From assembly GCA_965279295.1 (NCBI GenBank), contig CBDIHQ010000004.1: a stretch of DNA of 64,000 nt; one strand, written 5' to 3'. Under the pieces are notes generated by a model. That model had not been told where the DNA came from. It made no database searches and saw only the letters and a program-made list of their open reading frames with translations. Below are positions 8,391 through 15,917 of the stretch, one piece after another. A program made the position numbers and the translations under genes. Position 1 is the stretch's first letter. Each line of letters starts with the position of its first letter. This stretch comes from Aquabacter sp965279295 (GTDB taxonomy: Bacteria > Pseudomonadota > Alphaproteobacteria > Rhizobiales > Xanthobacteraceae).

Positions 8391-9053
8391 TCAGATCTCG
8401 CGGCCGTCCACTTCCACCTTGAGATCGTCAACGATCTCCTTCGCCGCGTCGAGGTGAGGGTTGATGGCCAGCGCCCGGCGGGCGGCCTCCAGGGCGCGCT
8501 TGTCGTCGCCCACTTCGCGCATGACCAGCGCAAGGCCCAGCATCGCCGTATAATGGCGCGGCTCGCGGGTCAGGACCTCGCCGAGGTCCACCAAAGTGCC
8601 GGCATAATCGTCCTGCGCATATTTGATGGTGGCGCGGCGGCTCAGCACGGCGAGATTGTCCGGCACTACGAGCAGGGCTGTGTCCAGCAATTCCAGAGCG
8701 AGGTCGTATTGCTTCGCCTGCGCCGCCAGATCGGCGCGCGCCATTAAAAGGTCGGCGCTCGGGCTGCCGGTCTGCGCGAACATGCTGTCGAGCCGCAAGC
8801 CGAGGGCCTTGGCGCTGCCATCGTCCGGCGCGAGGCGCAGCGCCTCGAACAAGGCGTCCAGCTGCATGCGGCGATCGCGCGGCGGCTTGGCACGCGGCGC
8901 CGGTTCGATCTTGGCCTGCGGCTCGCTCTTGGCCTGCGGCTTCGCCGGGCCCGTCACTTGTGCCGAGGCAGTGGTCGCAAAACACAGCAAGCCCGTGGCT
9001 GCCAACGCAGCACACAGGCTTGAAATGCGGAATTTGGGAGAAAGCGCCATCAT
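8391..9053 (-). CDS. Exported tetratricopeptide-repeat protein
   Basis: About 220 residues from the paired ATG codons at 9053/9050. These directly precede a signal peptide (FRISSLCAALAATGLLCFA... ending near ASAQ). The mature part has a short Lys/Pro-rich linker with a repeated PQAK(S/I)EP motif, then about four TPR-like helical repeats (RMQLDALFEALRLAPDDGSA; DLALELLDTALLVVPDNLAV; YAGTLVDLGEVLTREPRHY; KRALEAARRALAINPHLDAA). It is probably a periplasmic scaffold protein; partners are unknown. The upstream extension of the frame to 9125 lacks coding character. Co-orientation with rpmJ and the dsbA-like gene does not by itself show an operon. Confidence 0.88.
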   Translation of the reverse strand: MMALSPKFRISSLCAALAATGLLCFATTASAQVTGPAKPQAKSEPQAKIEPAPRAKPPRDRRMQLDALFEALRLAPDDGSAKALGLRLDSMFAQTGSPSADLLMARADLAAQAKQYDLALELLDTALLVVPDNLAVLSRRATIKYAQDDYAGTLVDLGEVLTREPRHYTAMLGLALVMREVGDDKRALEAARRALAINPHLDAAKEIVDDLKVEVDGREI

Positions 9054-9174
9054 GACGCCAGTGTCGACCCGGCCCTGCGGCGCGTCAACCGGCCCACACC
9101 GCCGAACGGCATGGCGCGGGATCACGAGACCTCGACCGGCATGCCGCGAACGGCACCGCGCCGGCCGTCAAGGC

Positions 9175-9300
9175 TCAGCCCTGACGCGCCTTATAACGCT
9201 TCTGGGTCTTGTTGATAATGTAGACGCGGCCCTTGCGGCGAACCAGACGGTTGTCGCGGTGGCGCCCGAGCAGGGTCTTCAGGGAGTTGCGGATCTTCAT
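9175..9300 (-). CDS. rpmJ: 50S ribosomal protein L36, type B
   Basis: A 41-residue frame begins at ATG 9300 (MKIRNSLKTLLGRHRDNRLV) and ends KTQKRYKARQG. This is the cysteine-free L36 variant typical of alphaproteobacteria, lacking the zinc-ribbon cysteines of the other L36 type. It is strongly basic, as expected of a ribosomal protein that packs against 23S rRNA. It is encoded alone between the TPR and dsbA-like genes rather than in the spc operon, the usual place for this variant. Confidence 0.95.
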   Translation of the reverse strand: MKIRNSLKTLLGRHRDNRLVRRKGRVYIINKTQKRYKARQG

Positions 9301-9391
9301 GACACTCTTGCCTTCGGCCGACCGCGGCGCGCGGACCGCGCGGCTCGTCGACACAATTTATTGGATCGAGGCGGCGTGATACGGGGCGGCG

Positions 9392-9410
9392 GCGGCGTTG
9401 TCAACGCCGC
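9392..9410 (-). terminator. Hairpin after the dsbA-like gene
   Basis: GCGGCGTT (9392-9399) and AACGCCGC (9403-9410) form a perfect 8-bp stem with a 3-nt loop, 18 bp past the stop of the dsbA-like gene. No U-tract follows, so a terminator or mRNA-stabilising role is inferred. Confidence 0.45.
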
Positions 9411-9428
9411 GCGCCGTCACCCGCCGGC

Positions 9429-10112
9429 TCATTTGCCCTGGAGCAGGGGGGCGAGTTCTTTGTCCAGGTCTTCGGGCGACAGGGCGCCCGAGAGCTTCTT
9501 GCCGTTGATGAAGAAGGTGGGGGTGGAATCCACGCCCAATTCCTTGTTGCCGTACTGGGCGCTGGCCTGGACCTTGTCCGCCAGTTCCTTGTCGGACAGG
9601 CACTTCTCGAAGTCCGCCTCGGTCATGCCTGCCTGCTTGGCCACCGTGAGCAGCCCCTGCGCCGGGTTCGAGCCGAACGCCCAGGCGCGCTGGGTGTCGA
9701 ACAGGCTGGACACCATGGGGAAATATTTGTCCTGCGGCAGGCAGCGCGCCAGCATGAAGGCGGCGGTGGCGACCGGGTCGAACGGGAATTCGCGCAGGAT
9801 GAAGCGCACCTTGCCGGTGTCGATATATTTCGACTTCAGGATCGGGAAAGTCTTGGTGTGGAACGCCGCACAATGGGAGCAGGTGAGCGAGGCATATTCC
9901 ACGATGGTCACCCGCGCGGTCGCCGAACCCATCGCCTGCTCAGGCAGGGGGCTCGCGGCCGGGGCCATCAGCTTGGCCTGCTCGGTGGACTGCGCCTGGG
10001 CATCGGAGATGAAGCCATCAAGGCCCGCAAGCCGCGAGAGCGGCCCTGCGACAGCCACGAACAGGGCGAACTGGCCTGCGCCTTCAAGGAAGCGGCGGCG
10101 GGAAAGCGACAT
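9429..10112 (-). CDS. Tat-exported DsbA family thiol oxidoreductase
   Basis: 227 residues from ATG 10112, preferred over the upstream ATG at 10133 because GGAG lies about 8 nt before it. The N-terminus carries a twin-arginine signal (SRRRFLEGAG, hydrophobic stretch, cleavage near DAQA), implying folded export. The mature thioredoxin fold has the C78-S-H-C81 active site in EYASLTCSHCAAFH and the cis-proline loop DSTPTFFING. This matches DsbA/thioredoxin_4 proteins encoded near mutY and DUF721 in many Hyphomicrobiales. It probably oxidises or isomerises periplasmic cysteines; the CxxC interior SH differs from the PH of E. coli DsbA. Confidence 0.92.
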   Translation of the reverse strand: MSLSRRRFLEGAGQFALFVAVAGPLSRLAGLDGFISDAQAQSTEQAKLMAPAASPLPEQAMGSATARVTIVEYASLTCSHCAAFHTKTFPILKSKYIDTGKVRFILREFPFDPVATAAFMLARCLPQDKYFPMVSSLFDTQRAWAFGSNPAQGLLTVAKQAGMTEADFEKCLSDKELADKVQASAQYGNKELGVDSTPTFFINGKKLSGALSPEDLDKELAPLLQGK

Positions 10113-10191
10113 GAGTGTCTCCGGTGCATTCATTCGGCGCGGACTGGAGCGGGCTAACATGGCACGGGTGCGGCGACCAGCCCGCGCGTGA

Positions 10192-10677
10192 TCAAGATTT
10201 CCGGCGCTCCCGCCGCACCAGGGCACCGAGCCGTGCCAGCGAGGCCGCAAGCGCCTCGTCCTCGAACGCGCCGAGATCGCGCCGCACCGCCTCCACCGCC
10301 GCGCTCGCCGGCGCCTTGAACGGCACATGGACCGCGCGCGAAGGCACCGGGCCCTGGCGCAGCGCAAGGCGGCCGACGCAGCGCCAGCCGAAATAAGCAT
10401 TGATGCGCTCGATCACCACGGGCGCTGCATATTGCAGCTCGATGGCGTAAGCGCCCTCCACCCGCACCACCAGGGTCGCCGCCTCCGGCTCGCTGCCGCG
10501 CGGCCATTGCATGCGCACCGGCATGCTGCGCGGCGCCAGATCCGGGCCGACGATTTCGTCCCAGTGAGTGACCACCTCCACCACGGAGAAGCCGGCCTTT
10601 CCGCACAGTTCCGCAATCGAGGGCCCCACCAGATCGGCGAGGGGCTGCGCGGTCGGCCGGCGAAACGGCGTCTTCAT
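10192..10677 (-). CDS. DUF721 (DciA-like) protein
   Basis: 161 residues from ATG 10677 (MKTPFRRPTAQPLADLVGPS); AAGG 5 nt upstream makes this start better than the GTG at 10722. The N-terminal half matches DUF721/DciA: LADLVGPSIAELCGKAGF, HWDEIVGPDLAPRSMPVRM, then TLVVRVEGAYAIELQYAAP and VIERINAYFGW, the KH-like fold. DciA proteins load the replicative helicase in bacteria lacking DnaC; this role is known for the family and inferred here. The C-terminal 60 residues are charged and less conserved. It is divergent from mutY with only 54 bp between the starts, so the promoters must be close or overlapping. Confidence 0.85.
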   Translation of the reverse strand: MKTPFRRPTAQPLADLVGPSIAELCGKAGFSVVEVVTHWDEIVGPDLAPRSMPVRMQWPRGSEPEAATLVVRVEGAYAIELQYAAPVVIERINAYFGWRCVGRLALRQGPVPSRAVHVPFKAPASAAVEAVRRDLGAFEDEALAASLARLGALVRRERRKS

Positions 10678-10731
10678 GTCTGCCTTCCGAGCGGGCTTGC
10701 GGCCGGCGCGGGGGAATTGCACGGTGCGTCC

Positions 10732-11820
10732 ATGGACCAGATGATCCTCTCAGCCGGCGCGCGAGGCAAGGCGCGCGGCACGCCGGACCCCGCCGATCTG
10801 CTGGCTTGGTACGACCGCCACCGGCGACGGCTGCCATGGCGCGCGGAACCCGGGCGGCTGGCCGACCCCTACCATGTGTTCCTCTCGGAGATCATGCTTC
10901 AGCAGACCACGGTAAAGGCGGTTGGACGTTATTTTGCCGACTTCCTGTCGCGCTGGCCTACGGTTTCTATGCTGGCGGCCGCTCCCCAGGAAGAGGTGCT
11001 CTCGGCCTGGGCGGGCCTCGGCTATTATGCCCGCGCCCGTAATTTGCACGCGTGCGCCAAGGCGGTGGTCGAGCGTTACGGAGGGCAATTTCCCGAGGAT
11101 GAAGCCGCGCTTCTGGAGCTTCCCGGCATCGGCCCCTATACCGCCGCCGCTATTGCCGCAATCGCCTTTGATATCAAGGCAAGCCCCGTAGACGGCAACA
11201 TCGAGCGTGTCATAAGCCGGCTATATGCCATCGCCACCCCCTTGCCTAAGGGTAAGATCGAGATTCGCGCCCGCGCCGCGGCTCTCACCCCTGCCCGACG
11301 CCCCGGCGATTTCGCGCAGGCGATGATGGACCTGGGCGCCACTATCTGCACGCCGCGCTCGCCCGCCTGTCCGCTCTGCCCCTGGATCGACCCGTGCATC
11401 GCCCGCGCTGAAGGGGAGCCCGCCCGCTTCCCCGTCAAGGCGCCGAAGGCCGAGCGGCCGGAACGGTGTGGCATCGCTTTCCTGGCCGTGCGGGCGGACG
11501 GCGCGGTGCTGCTGCGGACCCGGCCGGAGAAGGGCTTGCTGGGCGGGATGACCGAAGTGCCCTCCACACCGTGGGCCGCCGGTCCCGCTTTGCCGGGCGA
11601 TCACGCACCGGTGCAGGCCACATGGCGCCACCTACCGGGCCGGGTGGAGCATGTCTTCACCCATTTAGCGCTGGAACTCGATGTCTGGCGCGCCGACCTG
11701 CCCGCCGGCACGGCCGCGCCCGCCGGCCATCGCTGGGTGCTGCCCGCCTACTTCGACCGCGAGGCGCTGCCCAGCGTCATGCGCAAGGTGCTGGCGCACG
11801 GAAAAGTCTTGCAGGTGTAA
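10732..11820 (+). CDS. mutY: Adenine DNA glycosylase
   Basis: 362 residues. MutY removes adenine mispaired with 8-oxoguanine. Visible parts are LLAWYDRHRRRLPWR, the helix SEIMLQQTTVKAVGRYF, the helix-hairpin-helix LPGIGPYTAAAIAAIAF followed by the catalytic aspartate in VDGNIERVISR, and the 4Fe-4S motif C-x6-C-x2-C-x5-C (CTPRSPACPLCPWIDPC). The C-terminal NUDIX-like 8-oxoG-recognition domain follows (LLRTRPEKGLLGGMTEVPS, HVFTHLALELDVW). The frame is open upstream to 10327, but only the part from 10732 is homologous. Divergent from the DUF721 gene. Confidence 0.96.
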   Translation: MDQMILSAGARGKARGTPDPADLLAWYDRHRRRLPWRAEPGRLADPYHVFLSEIMLQQTTVKAVGRYFADFLSRWPTVSMLAAAPQEEVLSAWAGLGYYARARNLHACAKAVVERYGGQFPEDEAALLELPGIGPYTAAAIAAIAFDIKASPVDGNIERVISRLYAIATPLPKGKIEIRARAAALTPARRPGDFAQAMMDLGATICTPRSPACPLCPWIDPCIARAEGEPARFPVKAPKAERPERCGIAFLAVRADGAVLLRTRPEKGLLGGMTEVPSTPWAAGPALPGDHAPVQATWRHLPGRVEHVFTHLALELDVWRADLPAGTAAPAGHRWVLPAYFDREALPSVMRKVLAHGKVLQV

Positions 11821-11837
11821 ATTGATGGCCTATTTAT

Positions 11838-11847
11838 TGTAGGTACA
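11838..11847. promoter_or_regulatory. Small palindrome ahead of brnT, possible BrnA operator
   Basis: TGTAGGTACA is a 4-bp inverted repeat around a 2-bp centre, placed 6 bp before the GTG start of brnT in a short AT-rich segment. BrnA antitoxins repress their own operon, so an operator here is expected. The repeat is short and could be chance. Confidence 0.3.
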
Positions 11848-11853
11848 AAAATC

Positions 11854-12123
11854 GTGGCGATCACCTTCGATCCAGCGAAGCGAGATCGGTCCCTTGCGGA
11901 GCGGGGTCTCGATTTCCAGCGTTGTGCCGAGGTTTTCGCAGGTCGCCACTACACCGCCGAGGAGGAGCGGCAGCCCTATGGGGAGATCCGTTTCATCACT
12001 GTTGGACCGCTCGATGGCCGCATGGTGGTGATCGTCTGGACATCGCGCGGAGCGGATCGCCGCATTATCAGTATGAGGAAGGCAAATGACCGCGAGCAAG
12101 CGCGCTACGCCACCCGCTTCTGA
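11854..12123 (+). CDS. brnT: BrnT family ribonuclease toxin
   Basis: 89 residues from a GTG start at 11854. The sequence fits BrnT, a RelE-fold ribonuclease toxin: ITFDPAKRDRSLAERGLDF, the (A)EVFAGRHYTAEEERQPYGE segment, FITVGPLDGRMVVIVWTSRG, and the terminal RIISMRKANDREQARY in which the RxxS/R and E/Y residues are conserved. The toxin gene precedes and overlaps the antitoxin gene by 38 bp, the standard brnTA order. No Shine-Dalgarno is evident before the GTG, so toxin translation may be weak. The pair lies between mutY and the convergent ccrM, a typical accessory insertion point. Confidence 0.92.
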   Translation: MAITFDPAKRDRSLAERGLDFQRCAEVFAGRHYTAEEERQPYGEIRFITVGPLDGRMVVIVWTSRGADRRIISMRKANDREQARYATRF

Positions 12124-12358
12124 AGCCTGGACGGACCCGGACGATGCGCCGGAACTGGATGATGCCTTTTTCCAGCGCGCGGATGTGTACGAGGGGAACA
12201 CGCTGGTCAGGCGGGGGCGGCCCAGAGCCGAAGCTCCCAAGCAGCAGGTCACGCTTCGCCTCGACGCGGATCTGCTGTCGCGACTTCGCGCGTCGGGAAA
12301 GGGCTGGCAGGGCCGGGTGAATGAGGCCCTGCGTTCGTGGCTCGACCGCTCCGCCTGA
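12086..12358 (+). CDS. brnA: BrnA family antitoxin
   Basis: 90 residues. The N-terminal half is acidic (SEAWTDPDDAPELDDAFF), as in BrnA antitoxins that neutralise the basic BrnT. The C-terminal half is a ribbon-helix-helix DNA-binding domain (KQQVTLRLDADLLSRLRASG, WQGRVNEALRSWLD). It overlaps the end of brnT, consistent with translational coupling, and is followed 13 bp later by the convergent end of ccrM. BrnA binds BrnT as a complex and represses the operon; this is family knowledge. Confidence 0.92.
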   Translation: MTASKRATPPASEAWTDPDDAPELDDAFFQRADVYEGNTLVRRGRPRAEAPKQQVTLRLDADLLSRLRASGKGWQGRVNEALRSWLDRSA

Positions 12359-12371
12359 CCGCCGCCCGCGC

Positions 12372-13541
12372 TTATTCCTGGCCTACGCCCAGTTCCGCGC
12401 GCAACCGGGCGCGCAGCATGTCGATGGGGTGCAGGCGGCCTTCCTGCTCGACGTGCCAGAAGGTCCAGCCGTTGCAGGCTTCGGCGCCTTGGGCGAGGGC
12501 GCCCATGCGATGGATCGAGCCGACCACGGGGGCATTGTTGTTGACGATGGCGATGGTGCCGTCCGCCCGTACCACGGCGCGCACCCGGCCCTTGGCGTCG
12601 GTGAGTTCCGCGCCCGGTGTCACCAGGCCGCGCTCCACCAGGGCGGAGAAGGCGACGCGGGGGGCTTCGCGGGCGCTTGGCGGTGCAGTTAGCGCCTCTT
12701 CCGGCAGGGGCTCGATGGCGGCGATGCGTCGGGTGGCGGCGGCGGCATAGCCGGGATCACGCTCGATGCCGATGAAGCGGCGGCGCAGCCGCTTGGCCAC
12801 GGCGGCGGAGGTGCCGCTTCCCAGGAACGGGTCGAGCACCACATCGCCCGGCCGCGAGGCCGAGAGCAGGACGCGCGCCAGCAGCGCCTCCGGCTTCTGG
12901 GTGGGATGGGTCTTGCGGCCGTCGCCGTCCTTCAGACGCTCGTGGCCGGTGCATAGCGGGATCAGCCAGTCGGAACGCACCTGCACGTCCTCGTTGCCGC
13001 CCTTCAGCGCCTCGTAATTGAACACATAGCCCTTGGCGTTCGGCTCGCGCGCCGCCCATATCAGGGTTTCGTGCGCATTGGTGAATCGCCGGCCCCGGAA
13101 ATTGGGCATGGGATTGGACTTGCGCCAGATCACGTCGTTGAGGATCCAGAAGCCCAGATCCTGCATCGCCGCGCCGACGCGGAAGATGTTGTGATAGGAG
13201 CCGATCACCCACAACGTCGCGTTTGGCTTCATCACCCGCCGCACGGCGGTGAGCCAGTCGCGGGTGAAGGCGTCGTAGGCGGCGAAGCTCTCGAACTGGT
13301 CCCAGGCATCGTCCACCGCATCGACGCGGCTTTCGTCCGGGCGCTTCAGCTCGCCCTGGAGCTGAAGATTGTAGGGTGGATCGGCGAAGACGATGTCCAC
13401 GCAGGCCGGCGGCAGAGTATTCAGCTCCGCCACGCATTCACCCACATGGATGCGATCAAGCACCAGGGAATCACGACCGGCGGCGAGGCTGCCGGTGAAG
13501 CGGGGCGCCCGGGCGGGCGCCCCTTTACGCAGCACATTCAT
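12372..13541 (-). CDS. ccrM: CcrM-type adenine DNA methyltransferase (GANTC)
   Basis: 389 residues from ATG 13541 (MNVLRKGAPAR); the frame is open to 13628, but the extra part is not family-like. The beta-class motif order is clear: the catalytic D54-P-P-Y57 motif (IVFADPPYNLQLQGE) comes before the AdoMet motif LDPFLGSGTSAAVAKRLRR at about 236-254. HPTQKPEALLARVL lies between them. Residues from about 300 form the C-terminal RAMA domain of CcrM (VNNNAPVVGSIHRMGALAQG and ACNGWTFWHVE). CcrM methylates adenine in GANTC late in the cell cycle and is normally essential and controlled by CtrA/GcrA in alphaproteobacteria. One GANTC site lies about 96 bp upstream. Confidence 0.96.
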   Translation of the reverse strand: MNVLRKGAPARAPRFTGSLAAGRDSLVLDRIHVGECVAELNTLPPACVDIVFADPPYNLQLQGELKRPDESRVDAVDDAWDQFESFAAYDAFTRDWLTAVRRVMKPNATLWVIGSYHNIFRVGAAMQDLGFWILNDVIWRKSNPMPNFRGRRFTNAHETLIWAAREPNAKGYVFNYEALKGGNEDVQVRSDWLIPLCTGHERLKDGDGRKTHPTQKPEALLARVLLSASRPGDVVLDPFLGSGTSAAVAKRLRRRFIGIERDPGYAAAATRRIAAIEPLPEEALTAPPSAREAPRVAFSALVERGLVTPGAELTDAKGRVRAVVRADGTIAIVNNNAPVVGSIHRMGALAQGAEACNGWTFWHVEQEGRLHPIDMLRARLRAELGVGQE

Positions 13542-13636
13542 GAGACGCAACCCGTACGCAACGCTTACACAAGTTGAAGTGTGGGGCGCAGCGGTAAAGG
13601 TGACGTTAGCGTCGGTGACGCGACGCAAGATTTTTG

Positions 13637-13641
13637 GACTC
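13637..13641. promoter_or_regulatory. GANTC site in the ccrM upstream region
   Basis: GACTC, a CcrM target, about 96 bp before the ccrM start. Methylation-sensitive GANTC sites occur in ccrM promoters of other alphaproteobacteria. A single 5-bp site can also be chance. Confidence 0.35.
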
Positions 13642-13707
13642 TTGTTGCGAAAGCCGGAATTTATCGCAGCTGGGCCACGCGACCCCTCTGGGGTGAGGGG
13701 CCGGACG

Positions 13708-15906
13708 TTACGTCCGATCGTCGCGCGGGCTCTCGATGTCGAGGCTCACGGTGCCTTCGCCGATGGCGGTGATGCCCATGACGATGGCCTTCTTGAGCTG
13801 GGCTTCGCTGAGCGAACTGCCGAGCGGCACCGCCCCGCATTCCGTCACCAGTTCGTTGACCAGCCGCACCAGGGTGGCTGTTGCTTGATCCGAGGTGGTG
13901 TGGCGGACCACAGCGCCGGCGACGACGTCGATCTGGTCGCCGGGGCGGGCGAACGACAGCTTCACGCCGCGCGCCACGAAGCTGTCGGACTGGAGTTCGA
14001 GATGGTTCGGATCCACCTCCACCAGCACCACGCCGTAACGGCCGAACACGTCGATGAGCGCACCGTCGCCGCGCACGTTCATCAGGCTTTCCTCGCAGAT
14101 GCCGAAGCCGTAGCGCACGCCTTCTTCGGCGCAGGCGACGATCAAGCGGCCGAGCCGGCGTGAGGAGAACAGGTTCTGGTCGACGATGCCGCCGCCGAAG
14201 AAGCCGATGCCTTCCTGAAGCACCAGGCCGTGATGTCCGGAATCGGTGGAGACGCCGAAACGAAACGCCTCCTGCGAGGAGCCGCCCGCGATCATGAACC
14301 GCGACAAAGCGGAGGCCGAACCCGAGGCGCCGATGATGGTCGCACCGTTGGCGTGCGCCCGCGCAATGGCGAGCAGAACCGGCGTTTCCTCGCCGCGATA
14401 CAGCAGCGTTTCCACAAGCCGCACCTGATTGCCGCCGGGCAGGAAGATCGACTTCATGTTGGCGATGCGCTCGACCAGCGCCTTGTCGTGCCCGCAGTTC
14501 TCGACGTTGTCGATGGTCACGCCGAGATCCACGCCCGTCCGGCCAAGCCGGCGCATGGCGTCGATATGGGACTGAGCGGTTTCGCGCGGCTCTGAGGATG
14601 CGGAGGCGATGATGCCGACGTCCCCCTGGCAATGCCGCAGCATTTCCGCGAGCATTTCACCATTGCCGGAGAGCGGGGACGAGCCCAGCAGCACGATGCT
14701 CGATTCCGGCGTTGGTTTCATGCCGTAGTCGCGTTGCAGCATGGTGGCGCGGTTGGCGATGCGCGCCGCGCTGAGCTTTTCACTCATGACGGTGGCGCGG
14801 AAATTCAGCGCCGTCATGCGGAAGCCGTTTTCGGTCAGCGTGACGAGGCTGCGCGAGCGCCCCCGCACTCGTTCCAGTTCAACCGTGACCGCCATGGAGC
14901 TTTTCAGATCCACCGCGCTCGCCCGGTCCACCGCATAGACGATGGGGTCGCCCAGGACGAGGCGGCCCAGCAGATCGTAAAGCGTATAGGCGCCGAACAC
15001 GTTGCGCTGCGAGCGCGCCGGCGCCCGATAGGCGATTTCCGCGAGGCGGACGCGGCGCTTTTCCGGGCCCGGATAGGCCTTCATGCGCGCCAGGTCGATC
15101 TCGTCGCCATTGTCGAGATAGGAAAAGCGGATGTCCTCGAACGTGCGGCCGCGCGCGTCGAACAGGCAGTCGCTCATGTCGATGATGAAAGCGCCGTATT
15201 CGCCGATGATGCGGCCGCGCCGCCCCTCCACGAACAGGGCGGTGTTCTCGTCGATGCCGAAGCCCTTCTGCACGCCGCTCTTGGCCATGGCAACGATCAG
15301 CCGCCCGAGCCGCCCGCGCTTGATGAAGTGCTGGTCCACCACGCCGAACGGGAAGAAGTCTAGCCCCTCCGAGATCAGCATGCCGGGCTTTTCGGGGTCC
15401 GGGGTCACGCCATGCACCATGGCGTCCATGGAGTTGCCGCCGATGATCATGACCTTGGACATGATCGCCGCGCCGGCGCTGGAGCCGGCAACCAGCCCAC
15501 CGGCCTGGTTGGCCGCGCGGATGGCCGCCAGCACCGGCGTCTCCACGCCGCCGGGGGCGAGCGTGTCGACGATGGTGGTCTGGTTTCCGCCGGTGAAATA
15601 GACGCTGCCCATCCGCTCGATCTGAGCGGCATTGGCGGGATCGAGCGCGGCCGCAGCCGCGTTCGGACCGTAGACCGGCGATAGTTCTGCCTCGAAGCCG
15701 TAGGCCTGGAAGACCTGGACGGTTTCGATGCCGACCTCCTCCGGCTCGCCGGAAGCGGTGGGGAAGACAACGATCTTCCCCTGGGCGAGGCGGTGCATCT
15801 CGCCGAATATCGCCGCGTTCCCGTCTTCCAGCCGGCCGCCGATCACGGCGAGACGCCGCGTCGGCTCGTCGCTCAGCCGGAGCGAGAACCAGTCATAAAA
15901 TGACAT
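13708..15906 (-). CDS. cphB: Tandem-domain cyanophycinase
   Basis: 732 residues, more than twice the usual length of CphB, which cuts cyanophycin to beta-Asp-Arg dipeptides. It consists of two cyanophycinase-like domains (about 15-290 and 400-690). Domain one has the nucleophile elbow GSSAG (S143), DQHF (H193) and GFGIDE (E220); the His-Glu spacing of 27 equals the known Synechocystis enzyme (174 to 201). Domain two aligns throughout and keeps the serine (GASGS, S528) and glutamate (E605), but the histidine position is asparagine (DQN, N578), so it is probably inactive. There is no signal peptide, indicating intracellular action. It starts 11 bp after the cphA stop, so the genes are co-transcribed. 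Confidence 0.92.
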   Translation of the reverse strand: MSFYDWFSLRLSDEPTRRLAVIGGRLEDGNAAIFGEMHRLAQGKIVVFPTASGEPEEVGIETVQVFQAYGFEAELSPVYGPNAAAAALDPANAAQIERMGSVYFTGGNQTTIVDTLAPGGVETPVLAAIRAANQAGGLVAGSSAGAAIMSKVMIIGGNSMDAMVHGVTPDPEKPGMLISEGLDFFPFGVVDQHFIKRGRLGRLIVAMAKSGVQKGFGIDENTALFVEGRRGRIIGEYGAFIIDMSDCLFDARGRTFEDIRFSYLDNGDEIDLARMKAYPGPEKRRVRLAEIAYRAPARSQRNVFGAYTLYDLLGRLVLGDPIVYAVDRASAVDLKSSMAVTVELERVRGRSRSLVTLTENGFRMTALNFRATVMSEKLSAARIANRATMLQRDYGMKPTPESSIVLLGSSPLSGNGEMLAEMLRHCQGDVGIIASASSEPRETAQSHIDAMRRLGRTGVDLGVTIDNVENCGHDKALVERIANMKSIFLPGGNQVRLVETLLYRGEETPVLLAIARAHANGATIIGASGSASALSRFMIAGGSSQEAFRFGVSTDSGHHGLVLQEGIGFFGGGIVDQNLFSSRRLGRLIVACAEEGVRYGFGICEESLMNVRGDGALIDVFGRYGVVLVEVDPNHLELQSDSFVARGVKLSFARPGDQIDVVAGAVVRHTTSDQATATLVRLVNELVTECGAVPLGSSLSEAQLKKAIVMGITAIGEGTVSLDIESPRDDRT

Positions 15907-15917
15907 TTACCGCCCGC

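Noticed and set aside
10327..10731. N-terminal extension of MutY (in-frame ORF upstream of 10732)
   Set aside because: The extension overlaps the divergent DUF721 gene, has no homology-like sequence, and ordinary MutY length is reached from 10732.
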